From NCBI GenBank assembly GCA_963786975.1, contig CAWBBE010000008.1, positions 248,001-312,000 of the forward strand: 64,000 nt of DNA. Direction: 5' to 3'. Source of the DNA: Palsa-506 sp963786975. GTDB taxonomy: Bacteria > Actinomycetota > Actinomycetes > Streptosporangiales > Streptosporangiaceae. Positions 16,573 through 26,404 of the stretch are shown one piece after another. A program made the position numbers and the translations under genes. Below the pieces are notes generated by a model. The model saw nothing but the letters and a program-made list of their open reading frames with translations, did no database searches and had not been told where the DNA came from. The first letter of the stretch is position 1. Each line of letters begins with the position of its first letter.

Positions 16573-16598
16573 ATATGTTCCGCGGAACATATTCCGGG
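16567..16598. repeat. Perfect 32-bp palindrome at the RIT right junction
   Basis: The 16-bp arms (CCCGGAATATGTTCCG and its reverse complement) meet between 16582 and 16583 with no spacer. The palindrome has no counterpart at the left junction, where istA resumes directly after the repeat. It may be an asymmetric element end or a recombination footprint. Confidence 0.9.
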
Positions 16599-17242
16599 AC
16601 CAGGACGCGGAACACCCCGCCGAAGAACGCCCAGGCCTCCTCGCACCCGGCGATGACCTCCTCCAGCGTCATCGAGAACGTCAGGTACACGAACAGGTAC
16701 CGGGAAAAACACGCGGTGAACACCAGCGCGTGCAGCTTGCGGCGCCGGCCCTCACCGGCCGGGATCAGCCCCAGATACCCGAAATCGACCTGCAGCTCGC
16801 CGCCCGGCGGCCCGTCATCAACCGGCGTGGTCACCTTGCTGCCGCCCGCCCCGCACCGCTCGGCCGCGAACCGGTGCAGCGTCCGCTCCGCCACCACCAC
16901 GCCCTGCCGGGCCAGCAAGATCCCGATCTTCACCACCGGCACCCCGCCCGCCACCCACGCGGCGATCTCCTCCTGGCGGGCCTCCAGCTCCGCCCACCCC
17001 GCGCCGTGCCCGTCCGGGCGCACCGGCCGGACCACCGACACGACCTGCCCGATCAGCTCATCGGTGAGCTGCTCCTCACCCCCCTCCCGGGACAGGCCAG
17101 CCGCCACCGCGGCCGTCACGTACCGTCTGCTGGTCTTGCGGTCCACGCCGGCCTGCGCGGCCACCGCCCGCTCGCTCTTGCCCGCGAGCCAGGCCCGCAG
17201 CGCCTCTCGGATCTCGATCACTGACACCTCCCGGAACACCAT
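16593..17242 (-). pseudogene. istA: IstA, N-terminal half, truncated by the RIT insertion
   Basis: The segment contains the IS21 helix-turn-helix (VIEIREALRAWLAGKSERAV, then AAQAGVDRKTSRRYV) and the first catalytic Asp (GELQVDFGYLGLIP). It ends in FRVLVP just before the second Asp, where the RIT element enters. The remaining catalytic residues are in 12146-13093. ATG 17242 is possible, but GTG 17221 has a better GGGAGG ribosome site. Read-through into the RIT would add about 20 foreign residues. Confidence 0.88.
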
Positions 17243-17329
17243 CCCGGCGACCTCCAGTCGCTCGACTGGCGAAGATCAAACCGGGATGACACCGGACAAG
17301 CGGCGCACCACGCCGCTGGTCCAGTTACT

Positions 17330-17399
17330 GGCGACCGGGTGGTCCCATGCTCATGGCGGAAAACCCCTCAACCTGGTCCCATGCCGCTGGCGGATGACA
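17330..17399. repeat. IS21 right terminal inverted-repeat region
   Basis: Read inward from 17399 the sequence is TGTCATCCGCCAGCGGCATG, matching the left end. A second copy of the GGTGGTCCCAT motif lies at about 17338-17349, giving the double-repeat layout of IS21 ends. Confidence 0.85.
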
Positions 17400-17407
17400 C
17401 CGGACAT
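17400..17407. repeat. Right target-site duplication of the IS21 element (CCGGACAT)
   Basis: This is the direct copy of 10065-10072, immediately outside the right end. Confidence 0.9.
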
Positions 17408-17621
17408 GGCCGCCCTGGCCGCCAGCCCGGAGACCGAATCAGTCTCACGATCAAGCGCGACAGGCAGCATGTGACCGTCCAGGTCACTCGGCGAACTGCC
17501 TGGCAGCTGATCCCTGCCGGCAGCTCAGGGAGACGCTGCCGCGGTCTCCATCTGACCGCCATAGCAAGGGCACCAGGGCTCCACCACAGCCGGCTTGCAT
17601 AAGAGCGTAAGGAGGAATGAC

Positions 17622-18062
17622 ATGACCAGCACGCTGACCCCGGCTTGCCCGCTGTGCGGGCTCCGCTACGCCAGCAGGCCGCTGCTGGAGCTACACATCC
17701 GCGAGGACCACCGCCCGCGCCGCCGCGCGCAACCAGGGCGCCTCGACGCTGGCAGCACCCGGGCGTCCTCCTCGGCGGCTAGCAGCCCATCCCGCCGAAC
17801 TGGCCTGGCCTCCGGGCCGTCCCGCACCGCCAAGGAGGTGAACGCCATGACAGCTGCCCGCCGCTCGCGGACCGGACAGGTAATGACCGTCCCGCGCCGG
17901 GTGCTCCGCGCCCTCCGGCACGTGAACGACGAGCTCACGCGCGCGTCGGTAGCCAACATCCGATCGGCCCGTGCACCGCAGCCGCGTCCGCAGATCCAGG
18001 CGCCCGCGGCCAGGGACACTCACCCGGGCACTGCCGCCGATCGTGCTGACCGGGCCGCCTGA
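17622..18062 (+). CDS. Small C2H2-like zinc-finger protein with a second internal start
   Basis: From ATG 17622, which has a strong GGAGG site, the protein is 146 residues. Residues 8-30 (CPLCGLRYASRPLLELHIRE, then DH) form a C2H2-type finger. The middle is Ser/Arg-rich and lacks a domain. At 17847 a second in-frame ATG follows an excellent AAGGAGG site and would yield a basic protein of about 71 residues (MTAARRSRTGQVMTVPRRVL). The locus may encode two proteins, or two genes may have fused by loss of a stop. A hairpin terminator follows. The function is unknown, and DNA binding is likely for the finger. Confidence 0.55.
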   Translation: MTSTLTPACPLCGLRYASRPLLELHIREDHRPRRRAQPGRLDAGSTRASSSAASSPSRRTGLASGPSRTAKEVNAMTAARRSRTGQVMTVPRRVLRALRHVNDELTRASVANIRSARAPQPRPQIQAPAARDTHPGTAADRADRAA

Positions 18063-18092
18063 GGCGCACGCCACATCATTCCCGCCAGTACT

Positions 18093-18127
18093 GACCGCGC
18101 CTGCCGGCTAGCCCGGCAGGCGCGGTC
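18093..18127 (+). terminator. Strong GC hairpin after the zinc-finger gene
   Basis: Arms GACCGCGCCTGCCGG and CCGGCAGGCGCGGTC pair perfectly over 15 bp around a five-base loop, 30 bases after the stop. There is no U-tract, as is common for actinobacterial terminators. Confidence 0.7.
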
Positions 18128-18480
18128 CCGCATCGCCGCGTACAGAGCCGACGCCGTCACACTCTGCCCCTGCCTCTGTTAGCCGGGCTAGTGCCCAGGC
18201 CAGCCAGCCGAAACGGCCGCTGCTCGATGCGTGGTGGGGGGCGGTGAACTATCTGGCTGGACACCCGGCAGCTGGATTAACGGTCGAATCAGGCGCCCGA
18301 AACCACGTTCACTCACCCGAAGGCGGGCCTCCAGGCGGGCTGATTCCGGCCCCCAAGATAACCTTGCCAGGACCCGGGTCCCCGCCGCCGAGCACCGCGA
18401 AGCAGGCTGCTCGCACGGTCGGCGGCAGCCATCGCCGGTCACTGCAGCACAGCCGGACAGGCCACGTATTTCCAGGTCGG
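18128..18480. other. Flank downstream of rnpB copy A, homologous to the flank of copy C
   Basis: There is no supported gene. From about 18262 the sequence is a diverged relative of 35938-36158; shared blocks include GGACACCCGGCA and GGCCACGTATTTCCAGGTC next to the rnpB-like segment. I read it as the natural DNA downstream of rnpB, kept at the chromosomal end and carried in from a relative at copy C. Confidence 0.55.
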
Positions 18481-18718
18481 GCGGCGGGCGAGCTGGCCTG
18501 TAGGCCGGGTTCTGTGCACCCGCTCGCGCGGGCCGGCGGCCATCCATCTGGGACTGCCATTGCTGGCAGCCTCGTGCGGTCTACCCGCGAGCTCGGGCGG
18601 GCCGCCCTCGAACGCTCGCGCAGTCGCCGTAGCCGAAACCACGGCTCCCTCTTGACCTTGCTCCGGGCGGGGTTTACCAAGCCGCCGCAGTCACCTGCGG
18701 CGCTGGTGGTCTCTTACC
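18481..18718 (-). repeat. Partial rnpB copy A (3' half of RNase P RNA)
   Basis: About 238 bp match the 3' part of the complete rnpB at 41190-41432, including the 3' P1 strand (GGCGGGCGAGCTGGCC on the plus strand), the ACAGAACCCGG signature and the TACCAAGCCGCCGCAG stretch. The match stops at the core CTGGTGG, TCTCTTACC, CCACCAG at 18703-18725. The 5' half with the GAGGAAGGTCCGGGC motif is missing, so it cannot be a functional RNase P RNA. A loop near 18620-18648 differs from the complete gene. By the serial-integration model this is the original chromosomal 3' end displaced by insertion. Confidence 0.9.
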
Positions 18719-19030
18719 CCACCAGCAGCTCTCTGTGACCTGCTCAGATGTACCTTGACTTGTCATTTGGCCGCCCATTGTCCGGATGCGACCACGCTGC
18801 CGCTCCCGACAGGTGCAAGCCAGCTCCAGTGCGCTCGCGGGTTTTGAGCGTAGGTGTACGGGATAAGTGTTGTCCTGCAGCAGGATATGCAGCGGATCTG
18901 GTCGCTCGCGCGTGGTCCGGAACCTGCTGCGCGTGAGCTAGGGCGCTCAGGGCGTCGAGCAGCGTCTTCAGCCGGTTTGTCGATGTCCCCGCGCACGATG
19001 GGACCGTAAATCCCACGCGGAGCAAAGATC
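18719..19030. other. Conserved element arm and gene-free spacer next to copy A
   Basis: Bases 18719-18785 (CCACCAGCAGCTC, then GTGACCTGCTCAGATG, then CCGCCCATTGTCC) recur almost unchanged after copies B and C and are absent from the complete rnpB. They look like the end of the integrated element. The rest of the stretch has no gene I can support. Confidence 0.6.
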
Positions 19031-19057
19031 AAAAAGGACGGCGATTCGCCGCCGTCC
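19031..19057 (-). terminator. Intrinsic terminator of the giant-protein operon
   Basis: On the minus strand an 8-bp stem (GGACGGCG with CGCCGTCC, six-base loop) is followed directly by TTTTT. It lies 60 bases past the stop at 19118, with the right polarity. A true U-tract is rare in this GC-rich window. Confidence 0.8.
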
Positions 19058-19117
19058 CACGCGGGCGTTCGAGGGCTGCCCCGGGTCACCGCCGAGCAAA
19101 AGTGGTGACTGCGCGGG

Positions 19118-22100
19118 TCAGAGCGACACAGTCGCGGCGAAGACGACCCGGGGCAGGAACCCGGCGTCGGAGAGGGTTTGTTCGTCGACCGCGAGCCGGT
19201 CCTCCTCGACCACGAGGAGGCGCTGGTCTGTGTCCGGCGGAGCGTCTGGCACGGACAGCGATCCGGTCCACTCGGCGACACTGTCGGTGAACGTCGGCGA
19301 GAGGGCGACCTCGGCGTCGGGCACATCGACCCAGGCCAGCGGGTCGTCAGGAGTGCCGGAGGGCTTGCGTTGCACCTTGCAGCGGACGACGGCCAGCGCG
19401 GCCGGATCGCTGCGGGTGCCCCCGAGCCCGGCGGTGGCAGTGTAGCTGGGCCCGACCACGGTGATCGTCCGTGCCGCCCCACCGGCGTCGTGCCGCACGG
19501 TCAGCATCCGATCCGGCAGGGTCTGGACGAGATCGACGAGGATCACCCGCGACACCGCGCAGTGGTCCAAGGAGTGCGGCTGGTACCGCACCAGCGCGAG
19601 TCGCAGCACGGGCAGGTACGCGGCCCCGGTGTCCAGGTCAATGTCGCAGTACCAGCGGTTGCTGGTGGTATCGAACGCGAGCTCGAAGGTCGCCAGGCTC
19701 ATCCCGCCGACGTTCTCCAGCAGCCCGACGTTGTCGACGAACTGGACGATCCCGGTGAACGTGGCCCGAGTGGGCGCGGTGACGGCACCTCCGACCCGGG
19801 TCGGGTCATGGCCGATGAACGACATGACGTGGTACTGCGGGTCGTTCACGCCGACCACAGTGGGTCCGAAGACGACACCGAGCCGTTCGCCGGCCCCGGA
19901 GGACCACCAACCGCGTTCCAACCACACACGTACGCCGCCCCCGCGGCGGCGCGTGACCACCGCCTCGTTAGTGCTGAGGTCCTCCCAGCTCAGAGTGGGG
20001 ACCGCGTACAACACCGCCGGGGTGCTCGGCGGCGCGCTGCTCGGCACGTCGATGACCTGTTGCTCGCTGGAACGGGTGAGCATGTCCGGCTGATCGGCCC
20101 ACTCCGGCGGGAAGTACTCGCGGAACGCCGTGGTGGCCTGGACGGTGTAGGCGACCCGTCGGTGCTTGGTGTCCCCGAACTGGTGGGCGGCGGGGGTGGC
20201 GAGAGCCCGCGCCCGAGCCATCGCCGTGTTGAACGTGAGGAGTTCGCCCTCGACGAGCGCGTACGGCTGGTCCGCCGGGCCGTAGACCGTGTTGGTCGCT
20301 GCCGTGGCCATCGCGAGGCCGAAGACGGCGGTTTGCCCAGGAGCCTCCCGCGGCGCGGCCTCCACGGGGTCGTCCACGGCGTCGGTCCAGCCGGCCAGGA
20401 CGTCGATCTTCTCGGTGCTGGCGGCGTGCAGGCGCAGCTCCGCCAGCAGATCCACCGACGTCTGCCCGTCCAGGCGCCGGATCTCGAACCGGTCCACCAT
20501 CGGCGCCGCCAGTGGCTGCTGCACCGCGTGCACGAACTCGATCTGGTGCCACGGCGTGGTGAGCCAGTTGCGGTTCTCCTTCATGGCGGTGATGACCCGG
20601 TCGAGGTCGTCGCCCTGGAGCGTGCGTTCGCACCACTCGCGCATGCCCATGAGCTCCAGGTCGGTGAGCTGCGACATGACCCGGCTGCGGATCCGGTCGG
20701 AGGCGGCCACCTGGACCGTCAGCAGCCGGGCCTCCTCGTTCCAGCTGGGCGGGTCCGTCCCGGCGGCCAGGCGCAGCCTCAATGGCCGGGCCTCGTACCA
20801 CGACGGTCCGTCGAACGTCAGGACCGTCGGCTCTCCGGCGGCAGCGCTCGGCAGGCCGAAGAACACGGCTCCGCGGCAGAGCGGGTCAGGCAGGTACGGC
20901 AGCTCCAGCTGGGCGACGCGGTGCACCACGTAGCTCTGCTCGGAGCGGGGTGGATCGTCCGGCCCTGCAGGTGGGTGGGGGATCACGACGACCTCGGTGC
21001 CCGGCGCGTCCGGGTTGTCGTAGCTGCCCTTCTCCCGCCGGGTGACCTCGTAGGAGGCGGCGGCCACGGCCAGCTGCGCTGCATCGGGCTCTCCACTCGC
21101 ACCGATAGCGGGGTCGAACACGCCGTGGCGCTCGGCGAGTTCGAAGGACGCCTTGGGCGGCGCCACGTGGCGGTCGTCGTGACCCTCATAGGCCGGGTGC
21201 GGGCTGGTGCTGTCGCGGCCGCGGCCGGCGTTGAAAGCGGCAGCCCAGGCTCCCGGGTCGTTCCCGTTGCTGCGGATCACCAGCCGCAGCAGCGATGAGC
21301 CCTCACCGAAGGCCACGGCGGGGACGACCGCCGGCGCCGGCAACGGCTCGAACCGGAGGTAGGGGTTGGCCGTCTGGGCAGGCAGCGCTGGCGTCGGCGC
21401 GGCGGGCAGCGTCAGCCAGGAGTCGGCCTCCTGCAGCGTGGGCCCGTTGCCGGCCAGGTCCACGGTGCGCATCCGGGCTCGGTACCCGCGCCCGAATCGC
21501 AGCCGCGGCAGCGTGCCGGCTGCGGCGGCGACGGTCAGGGACAGGCCCATCGTGGTCTCCGGGTCGTTGCTCACCCGACTGGGCTGGGTCTCCGGGATAT
21601 CCGGGTCCGGGGCGCGGGGGTCGCGGCTCAGGGCGGCACCCACCCGCGGCGCGGACAGGCTCCACCCGTCCCAGGTCACCAGCGTCTCGTGGACGTACAC
21701 CTCGGCGTTCGGGTCGGGCGCCGCACCAGGAGGGGTGACCGGCCCGGCGAGGGTGAGCTGCACGAAGCCCTCGCGCTCCAGGGGTGGGATCTCCCCGGCA
21801 TGTCGTTCGGCTGTGACGGTCTCCACCACCCGGTGCAACGAGTGCCACCTGCCGGTCGTGGCGTCCAGGATGTCGAGGCGGTGACCGCGCACGAGGTCCT
21901 CGGCGTACAGGGTGATCGAGTCGCCCTGCTCGACGGACGCGTTCGCCGCGAGGGTGCGGGCGAAGTCGCCTTGCAGCGCGGTCGTCCGCGCCGTCTGGAC
22001 GAGCAGGAGACCCCCTGTGCGCAGTGCCGGGCAAGCCGGCCGTGTCCGGCTGGTGCAGGGGCTGCTCGGCTTCGGCGGATGCCGGCTGGTAGACCGTGGC

Positions 22101-23192
22101 CGCGGCGTTGACGGCTTTGAGCGCTGCGCCGTCCACGTCGATCTGCTCCAGCCGGAACATGCTCTCCGGCAACGGCATCAGGCCTGTGGGGACCGCGCCC
22201 GGTGGGGCCAACGGGTCTGGTGTACGCGCGGTGGCGGTGAAGACGGCACCCACGCCCGGTACCTCCTGGCTCACGTAAGCGGTGTCGTGGACGACGTCGA
22301 CGCGCACCACGTCCGGCGCCGCAGGCGCCGGCAGGGTCGGCGTGACCCGGATGAGCCGAGGCGCGCCGGGCGCCGAGTCGGGCAGGTCCTGGGCCTCGAC
22401 CCGGAGGTCGACGACGAGACCCAGCCGGCGCAGCAGTTCGGGATGGTCGCCGAGCGCACTGATCATCTCGTGGAAGCCAATCCGCGCCCGGTAGTGATCG
22501 CCGTCCGCCGGCATCTCGCGCGGCTCGAGCTCCGGCCGCGAGTGGAAGAACAGCGCGCGCGCTACCTCCGGGCGGCCCAGCCACGGATCCACGGGCGACG
22601 GGCCGCCCCGCGGCCCCACGGTGCGCCGCTGCCGTGACTGCTCGCGGGCCGCCGCCAGGCGCCGGGCGACCACCTCCTGGCGTCCGGACGGCTCGTCGAC
22701 GTGGAACAGCTCCCCGTCGATGACCTCCCGCAGCGGCCCGAGCAGGTCGTCCAAGCCGAGGACGGGTGGTTCGACGTGCCTCGCGGAGTAGAGCCGAGGC
22801 AGGTCGTCGGGGGCCGCGGCAGCCGTCCTGGCGTACAGCTGGCGCAGGGTGTCGACGACTGAGCCCACGCCGTAGGTGACCATCGGGCGGTCGGCGTAGT
22901 CGTCGAACTCGTACGGCGTGACCGTCGTCGTGGGTGGGAACAGGGCTGCCCAGAAGGCTTGATCGGGCGGATCGCCCGCCACCGCGGACGGGACGTCGGC
23001 GCCGTCGACCGAGACCTGCCAGTTGGTGGCGGAGACGACTTCCGGCCACGAGACGAAGTCCGGGTACGCCGACAACGTGTCACCGACGTCGGAGCGCAGC
23101 CGAGGCGCCACGAAGACCGACGCCAGGCGTGCGCCCTCGTCGGCGGGACCATGCGGCAGGATCGTCCACTGGATGCGCTGCGTCGTGGTCAC
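19118..23192 (-). CDS. Giant protein of about 1,357 residues, frameshifted; family not recognised
   Basis: A GTG start at 23192 overlaps the upstream giant gene's stop (GTGA), so translation is probably coupled. Near 22020 an extra C in a CCC run breaks the frame; without it the reading continues (LRTGGLLLVQTARTTALQGD) to 19118. The sequence is rich in beta-type and proline-turn segments with no obvious signal peptide or membrane span. I see no catalytic motif and cannot assign a family. Blocks such as AEVYVHETLVTWDGWSLSAP and ARMRTVDLAGNG suggest beta-sandwich repeats. It ends in a terminator and lies between rnpB copies A and B, so it is island cargo. Confidence 0.7.
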
Positions 23193-26100
23193 GCCGCCAC
23201 CTCCGGGGCGTAGGCGAGGCAGTAGGTCAGCCAGTCGTCCAGGGTCACGACCTGATCGAGGCTGGGGTCGCCGGACGCGCCGGCGAACCGCCTCTCGATG
23301 GACAACTCGACGCTCTTGCTGAAGCCGCAGACCTTGACCGACACCGTCAGGCTCGCCTGCCCCCAGATCTCGCTGCCGCCGCCGTCCTTCTGCCGCCAGG
23401 TGAACGCCAGGTAGAACTCCAGCGAGATGGAGATCAGGCCCAGGACCGACAGGTGGCCGCCGCACCGCAGGTAGCCCGTCAGCACACAGGCCTGGGCGGT
23501 CTTGCCGAAGTAGACCCCGGCCATGACATAAACGCCCCCGCTGGCCACGCCCAGGTTCAGCGAGATGTTGCCGCCGAACTCGATCGACGCCTCGATCTCG
23601 TCGACGCCGTTGGCGCTCACGCCCAGCGCGAAGAAGCCACCCCCGCCGAACAGGGTGACAGTGACCAGGAACGGCTGCTGGCGTTCGGACAGGCCGAATC
23701 GCAGCCCTGCGGGCTTGCCGACGAACGGCAGCGACAGCATCGCGGACAGACTCAGGTTCTGCAGCGAGAAGACGCCCACGCCGACTGTGGGGATGCCGAG
23801 GTTGTAGCCCGCCGTGATCCCCTCGGGGGTGACTGCGATCGCGGGCGGGTCGCTGAAACCGTTGTCCGGCAGGACGTCGCGGATCGTGTTCACGAACTGG
23901 AGCGGACCCAGGAAGTCGATCGACACCCCCTCGGCGCTCACGTCGGGCTTTCGCCCGGGCAGGGCGAGGAAGACCAGACGGCCCATCGACACGCGGACTA
24001 CGCCACCGAAGATGAGGCTGAAACCGATCAGCTCGCCGCGCACCGTCGCCTCCGGATGGCCACCGTCCAGGGGCGTGACCGTGCGCGCGTCGAGGATGAA
24101 CTGCGCGTTGCCGACCTCGATGAGCGGCTTCAGACCAGGGTCGGTACGCAGCGCCGGTTTCCACACGAAGCGCGCCTCGATCGCCCTCGGCCGGCCGTCG
24201 GCGTCGAGCAGGCGGCGACTGCGAAGGACCGGGATCTCGAGCAGCCGGGCGGCGTCGGCGAGCAGGCTGTCGAACTGGTCCTCGGGGAGGTCCGCGAGCC
24301 CGACCGTGTCGGGTCCCGGGGCGGGGACGGGGCCCAGGATGCGCCACAGGTCTACCGTGCCGAAGAGCTTGGCGCCGTCGAAGACGCCGGCGAGGGAGGC
24401 GCTCGGGACGCCGTGCTCGGCCAGACCGGCGGGGAGCGCCCCCTGCCGGCTCGTGACTACTTCGAGCACGGTCTGGGGCTGCGCGATCCCGCCGCCGCGG
24501 GCGCCGCCCAGGCTGATCGTCCGGGCCGTCGTGAGCCGCAGGTACGTGCCGACCGGATTGACGCCCAGGCCCAGGCCCTGGTCCAAGTACGTCGGGTGCA
24601 GGGTCACGGGTACGGCGTCGGTGGTACCGGTCAGCCGCTCCACGGCCTCCAGGTGGACGCGCAGGGATTCGACGGACAGGACCCAGCTGGGCAGGTAGGT
24701 GGAGGGCAGGCCGGCTCGGGAGGTGAGCGGTTGCAGCGTGAGCGTGACCGCGTCGATCGGCACCGCGGTGGAGCCCGGGATGGCGCCGGCGGGGTCGGCC
24801 ACAGCCATGACCTGGCCGTCGAGCGGCACGGTGCGCTCGGCCGCAGCCAGCTCGAACTGCTCCGCGGCCTTGGTGCCCGAGTCGGGCAGGCAGGTGAACT
24901 GGTACGGGATGAAGAGCATCGGCTTGCTCGCGGTGACCTGCCGACCCTCCCAGTCGGTGGCGACGAACCCGAAGGGCACCTCCTGCCCGCCGGCCGTGAT
25001 CCAGAACGGCTCCCTCAGCACCGCCTCGATGTCGGCCTGCACCAGCCGGCCGATCGTGACCTCGTCCGGAACCGGCGCATTGGGGTGCGAGTGGTGCCAG
25101 ATGAGCCGCTCGAGCATTTCGAGTTCCCCGGGGTCGATCGGAGGTGCACCCGGGTGCTCAGGATCGCTGGACGGCAGGTCGATCTTCGGGCTCGCCAGCG
25201 TGGTCAGCCGCAGCGAGCGGAAAGGCATCTCCCGGCCGCCGCTGGTGTATCCCGAGGCCAGCCGCGCGAAGTCGATGGTCGGCTCCTGGATGACAACTTG
25301 GTAGAACTGGCGCAGGTAGGCACGGGTACCGTAGATCGAGAAAGGGCCCGCCGGTCCCTGTCCAACGCCCACCTGGATCGGCTCGAAGCTGCGGTGGGTG
25401 ATCTTGATCAGGGACGCGCGCTGACCGGTGTCGACGTAACCGCGCCGGACGACCTTGACCCATTGGTCCCGGCCCGCTCCCAGGATGTGCTCGTACTGCT
25501 GCAGACTCGGCGCCTTGACGCCCAGAAGCTCGAGGAGCGCCGGGTCCTGGTCTTCGGCCGGGAAGTCGAATAGCCCCCGCACCCGGACGTGAGCCCCCAG
25601 CGGCCCCACCTCGAAGTGGTCGGCTGACAGTGGCACCGGCACGACCGGGCGCCCCCAGAGCCCGGCGGCACGCAGGCGCTCGATCCACTGCAGCACCGTC
25701 AGGCCCAGTTCGGCGGCGGTCTTCGGGTGGTTGCCGAAGTCGCCGGACAGGGTCACCACGTCGTCGAGGTCCTCGGTCGACAGCGAAGCCGTGAACGAGT
25801 TGCCGACGTCCCTGAACCCGATGGCCCGGACCGGGACCGGTCGGCCTCGCGTGTCCGGCCCCTCCGGCAGGCCGTCCGGCCGCAGCAAACTGTGCCACAC
25901 CTCGTACCGTTCACCGCCCGCGAACGGCAGGACGCGGTGCGCCCAGCGGGCCCGCGAATCCGGCGACAGCAAGAGGCGGTACGGCACCTCCACAGCGGAT
26001 TCACCACTCGTCGGTGGGATCGGACGGGGCCCGGCGGTCGCGTCGGGCGGCAGGGCGTTGCCGGCCAGGCGTGGGGTCAGCCGCTCCCAGGCCAGCAGGC

Positions 26101-26404
26101 TAGCTACGTCCAGCGGCCACCGAACCACGTCGTCGGGAAGGGCGAAGACCAGCCGGGAAGGCCCGGCCGCGACGTACCCGACGGGTGGTCGACCAGCGGG
26201 ATCCGCATGGTCCTTGTACTCCATGAAGCCCTGTTCGGACAGGTGTTGCGGCGGCAACAGGAACGCCAGCCACGCCGGCACTGCCGGGTCGATCCGCTCC
26301 AGGAAGTGCCGGTCCACGGAGACCCGCAGGTTCATGAGGTCGACGGCGAGGTGGAGCAGGTCGTCAGGACGGATGATGCGAAGCGGTCCAAGCTCATCAG
26401 GCAT
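23189..26404 (-). CDS. Giant beta-rich protein of 1,071 residues; family not recognised
   Basis: ATG 26404 is preferred over a TTG at 26434 because GGGGAG precedes it. The N-terminal half is globular with aromatic and proline-rich segments (YGTRAYLRQFYQVVIQ). The C-terminal third has repeated short hydrophobic strands with Gly-rich turns (VTVTLFGGGGFFALGVSA, IEFGGNISLNLGVASGGVYV, ISISLEFYLAFTWRQK), a layout that suggests a large beta-sheet surface or barrel. There is no signal peptide and no enzyme motif. It is the first gene of a two-gene operon and lies 122 bases after a putative cysteine peptidase gene. The role is unknown. Confidence 0.8.
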   Translation of the reverse strand: MPDELGPLRIIRPDDLLHLAVDLMNLRVSVDRHFLERIDPAVPAWLAFLLPPQHLSEQGFMEYKDHADPAGRPPVGYVAAGPSRLVFALPDDVVRWPLDVASLLAWERLTPRLAGNALPPDATAGPRPIPPTSGESAVEVPYRLLLSPDSRARWAHRVLPFAGGERYEVWHSLLRPDGLPEGPDTRGRPVPVRAIGFRDVGNSFTASLSTEDLDDVVTLSGDFGNHPKTAAELGLTVLQWIERLRAAGLWGRPVVPVPLSADHFEVGPLGAHVRVRGLFDFPAEDQDPALLELLGVKAPSLQQYEHILGAGRDQWVKVVRRGYVDTGQRASLIKITHRSFEPIQVGVGQGPAGPFSIYGTRAYLRQFYQVVIQEPTIDFARLASGYTSGGREMPFRSLRLTTLASPKIDLPSSDPEHPGAPPIDPGELEMLERLIWHHSHPNAPVPDEVTIGRLVQADIEAVLREPFWITAGGQEVPFGFVATDWEGRQVTASKPMLFIPYQFTCLPDSGTKAAEQFELAAAERTVPLDGQVMAVADPAGAIPGSTAVPIDAVTLTLQPLTSRAGLPSTYLPSWVLSVESLRVHLEAVERLTGTTDAVPVTLHPTYLDQGLGLGVNPVGTYLRLTTARTISLGGARGGGIAQPQTVLEVVTSRQGALPAGLAEHGVPSASLAGVFDGAKLFGTVDLWRILGPVPAPGPDTVGLADLPEDQFDSLLADAARLLEIPVLRSRRLLDADGRPRAIEARFVWKPALRTDPGLKPLIEVGNAQFILDARTVTPLDGGHPEATVRGELIGFSLIFGGVVRVSMGRLVFLALPGRKPDVSAEGVSIDFLGPLQFVNTIRDVLPDNGFSDPPAIAVTPEGITAGYNLGIPTVGVGVFSLQNLSLSAMLSLPFVGKPAGLRFGLSERQQPFLVTVTLFGGGGFFALGVSANGVDEIEASIEFGGNISLNLGVASGGVYVMAGVYFGKTAQACVLTGYLRCGGHLSVLGLISISLEFYLAFTWRQKDGGGSEIWGQASLTVSVKVCGFSKSVELSIERRFAGASGDPSLDQVVTLDDWLTYCLAYAPEVAA

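Larger units (their letters stand above)
13094..16598 (-). mobile_element. RIT (recombinase-in-trio) element inserted in istA
   Basis: Three overlapping tyrosine-recombinase genes in one orientation define RIT elements. They are bounded by a perfect 30-bp inverted repeat (13094-13123 and 16543-16572) that begins CCGGGTTCTGTGCCC and ends GGGTTATGTG. Just inside each end is a second, inverted copy of the TTATGTGGCC motif (around 13169-13180 and 16474-16486). Each end is therefore a pair of opposed half-sites, as expected for tyrosine recombinases. The right end continues into a 32-bp palindrome ending at 16598. The insertion lies at the codon for the second catalytic Asp of IstA. Confidence 0.88.
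10073..17399 (-). mobile_element. IS21-family element with passenger gene, split by a RIT element
   Basis: Both ends, read inward, begin TGTCA(C/T)CCGCCAGCGG and continue into GCATGGGACCA. A second inverted copy of the GGTGGTCCC motif lies about 30-40 bp further in at each end, as is typical for the multiple terminal repeats of IS21. An 8-bp target duplication flanks the element. On the minus strand it carries istA, a coiled-coil gene and istB. It is 7.3 kb because a 3.5-kb RIT element sits inside istA; without that it would be about 3.8 kb, still large because of the extra gene. istA and istB also contain frameshifts, so the copy should not move unaided. Confidence 0.9.

Noticed and set aside
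15243..17474. Long plus-strand open frame over the RIT recombinases and istA
   Set aside because: It lies antisense to well-conserved genes and has no domain; long antisense frames are expected at this GC content.
21303..25573. Several 800-1,000-residue open frames overlapping the giant genes on both strands
   Set aside because: They are rich in Arg, Pro and Gly, with no start signals. The minus-strand frames at 23189-26404 and 19118-23192 have normal protein composition and account for the region, apart from one frameshift.
19118..26404. Contractile injection system or prophage structural module
   Set aside because: No sheath, tube, baseplate, AAA+ or terminase genes are present; size and beta content alone do not support it.
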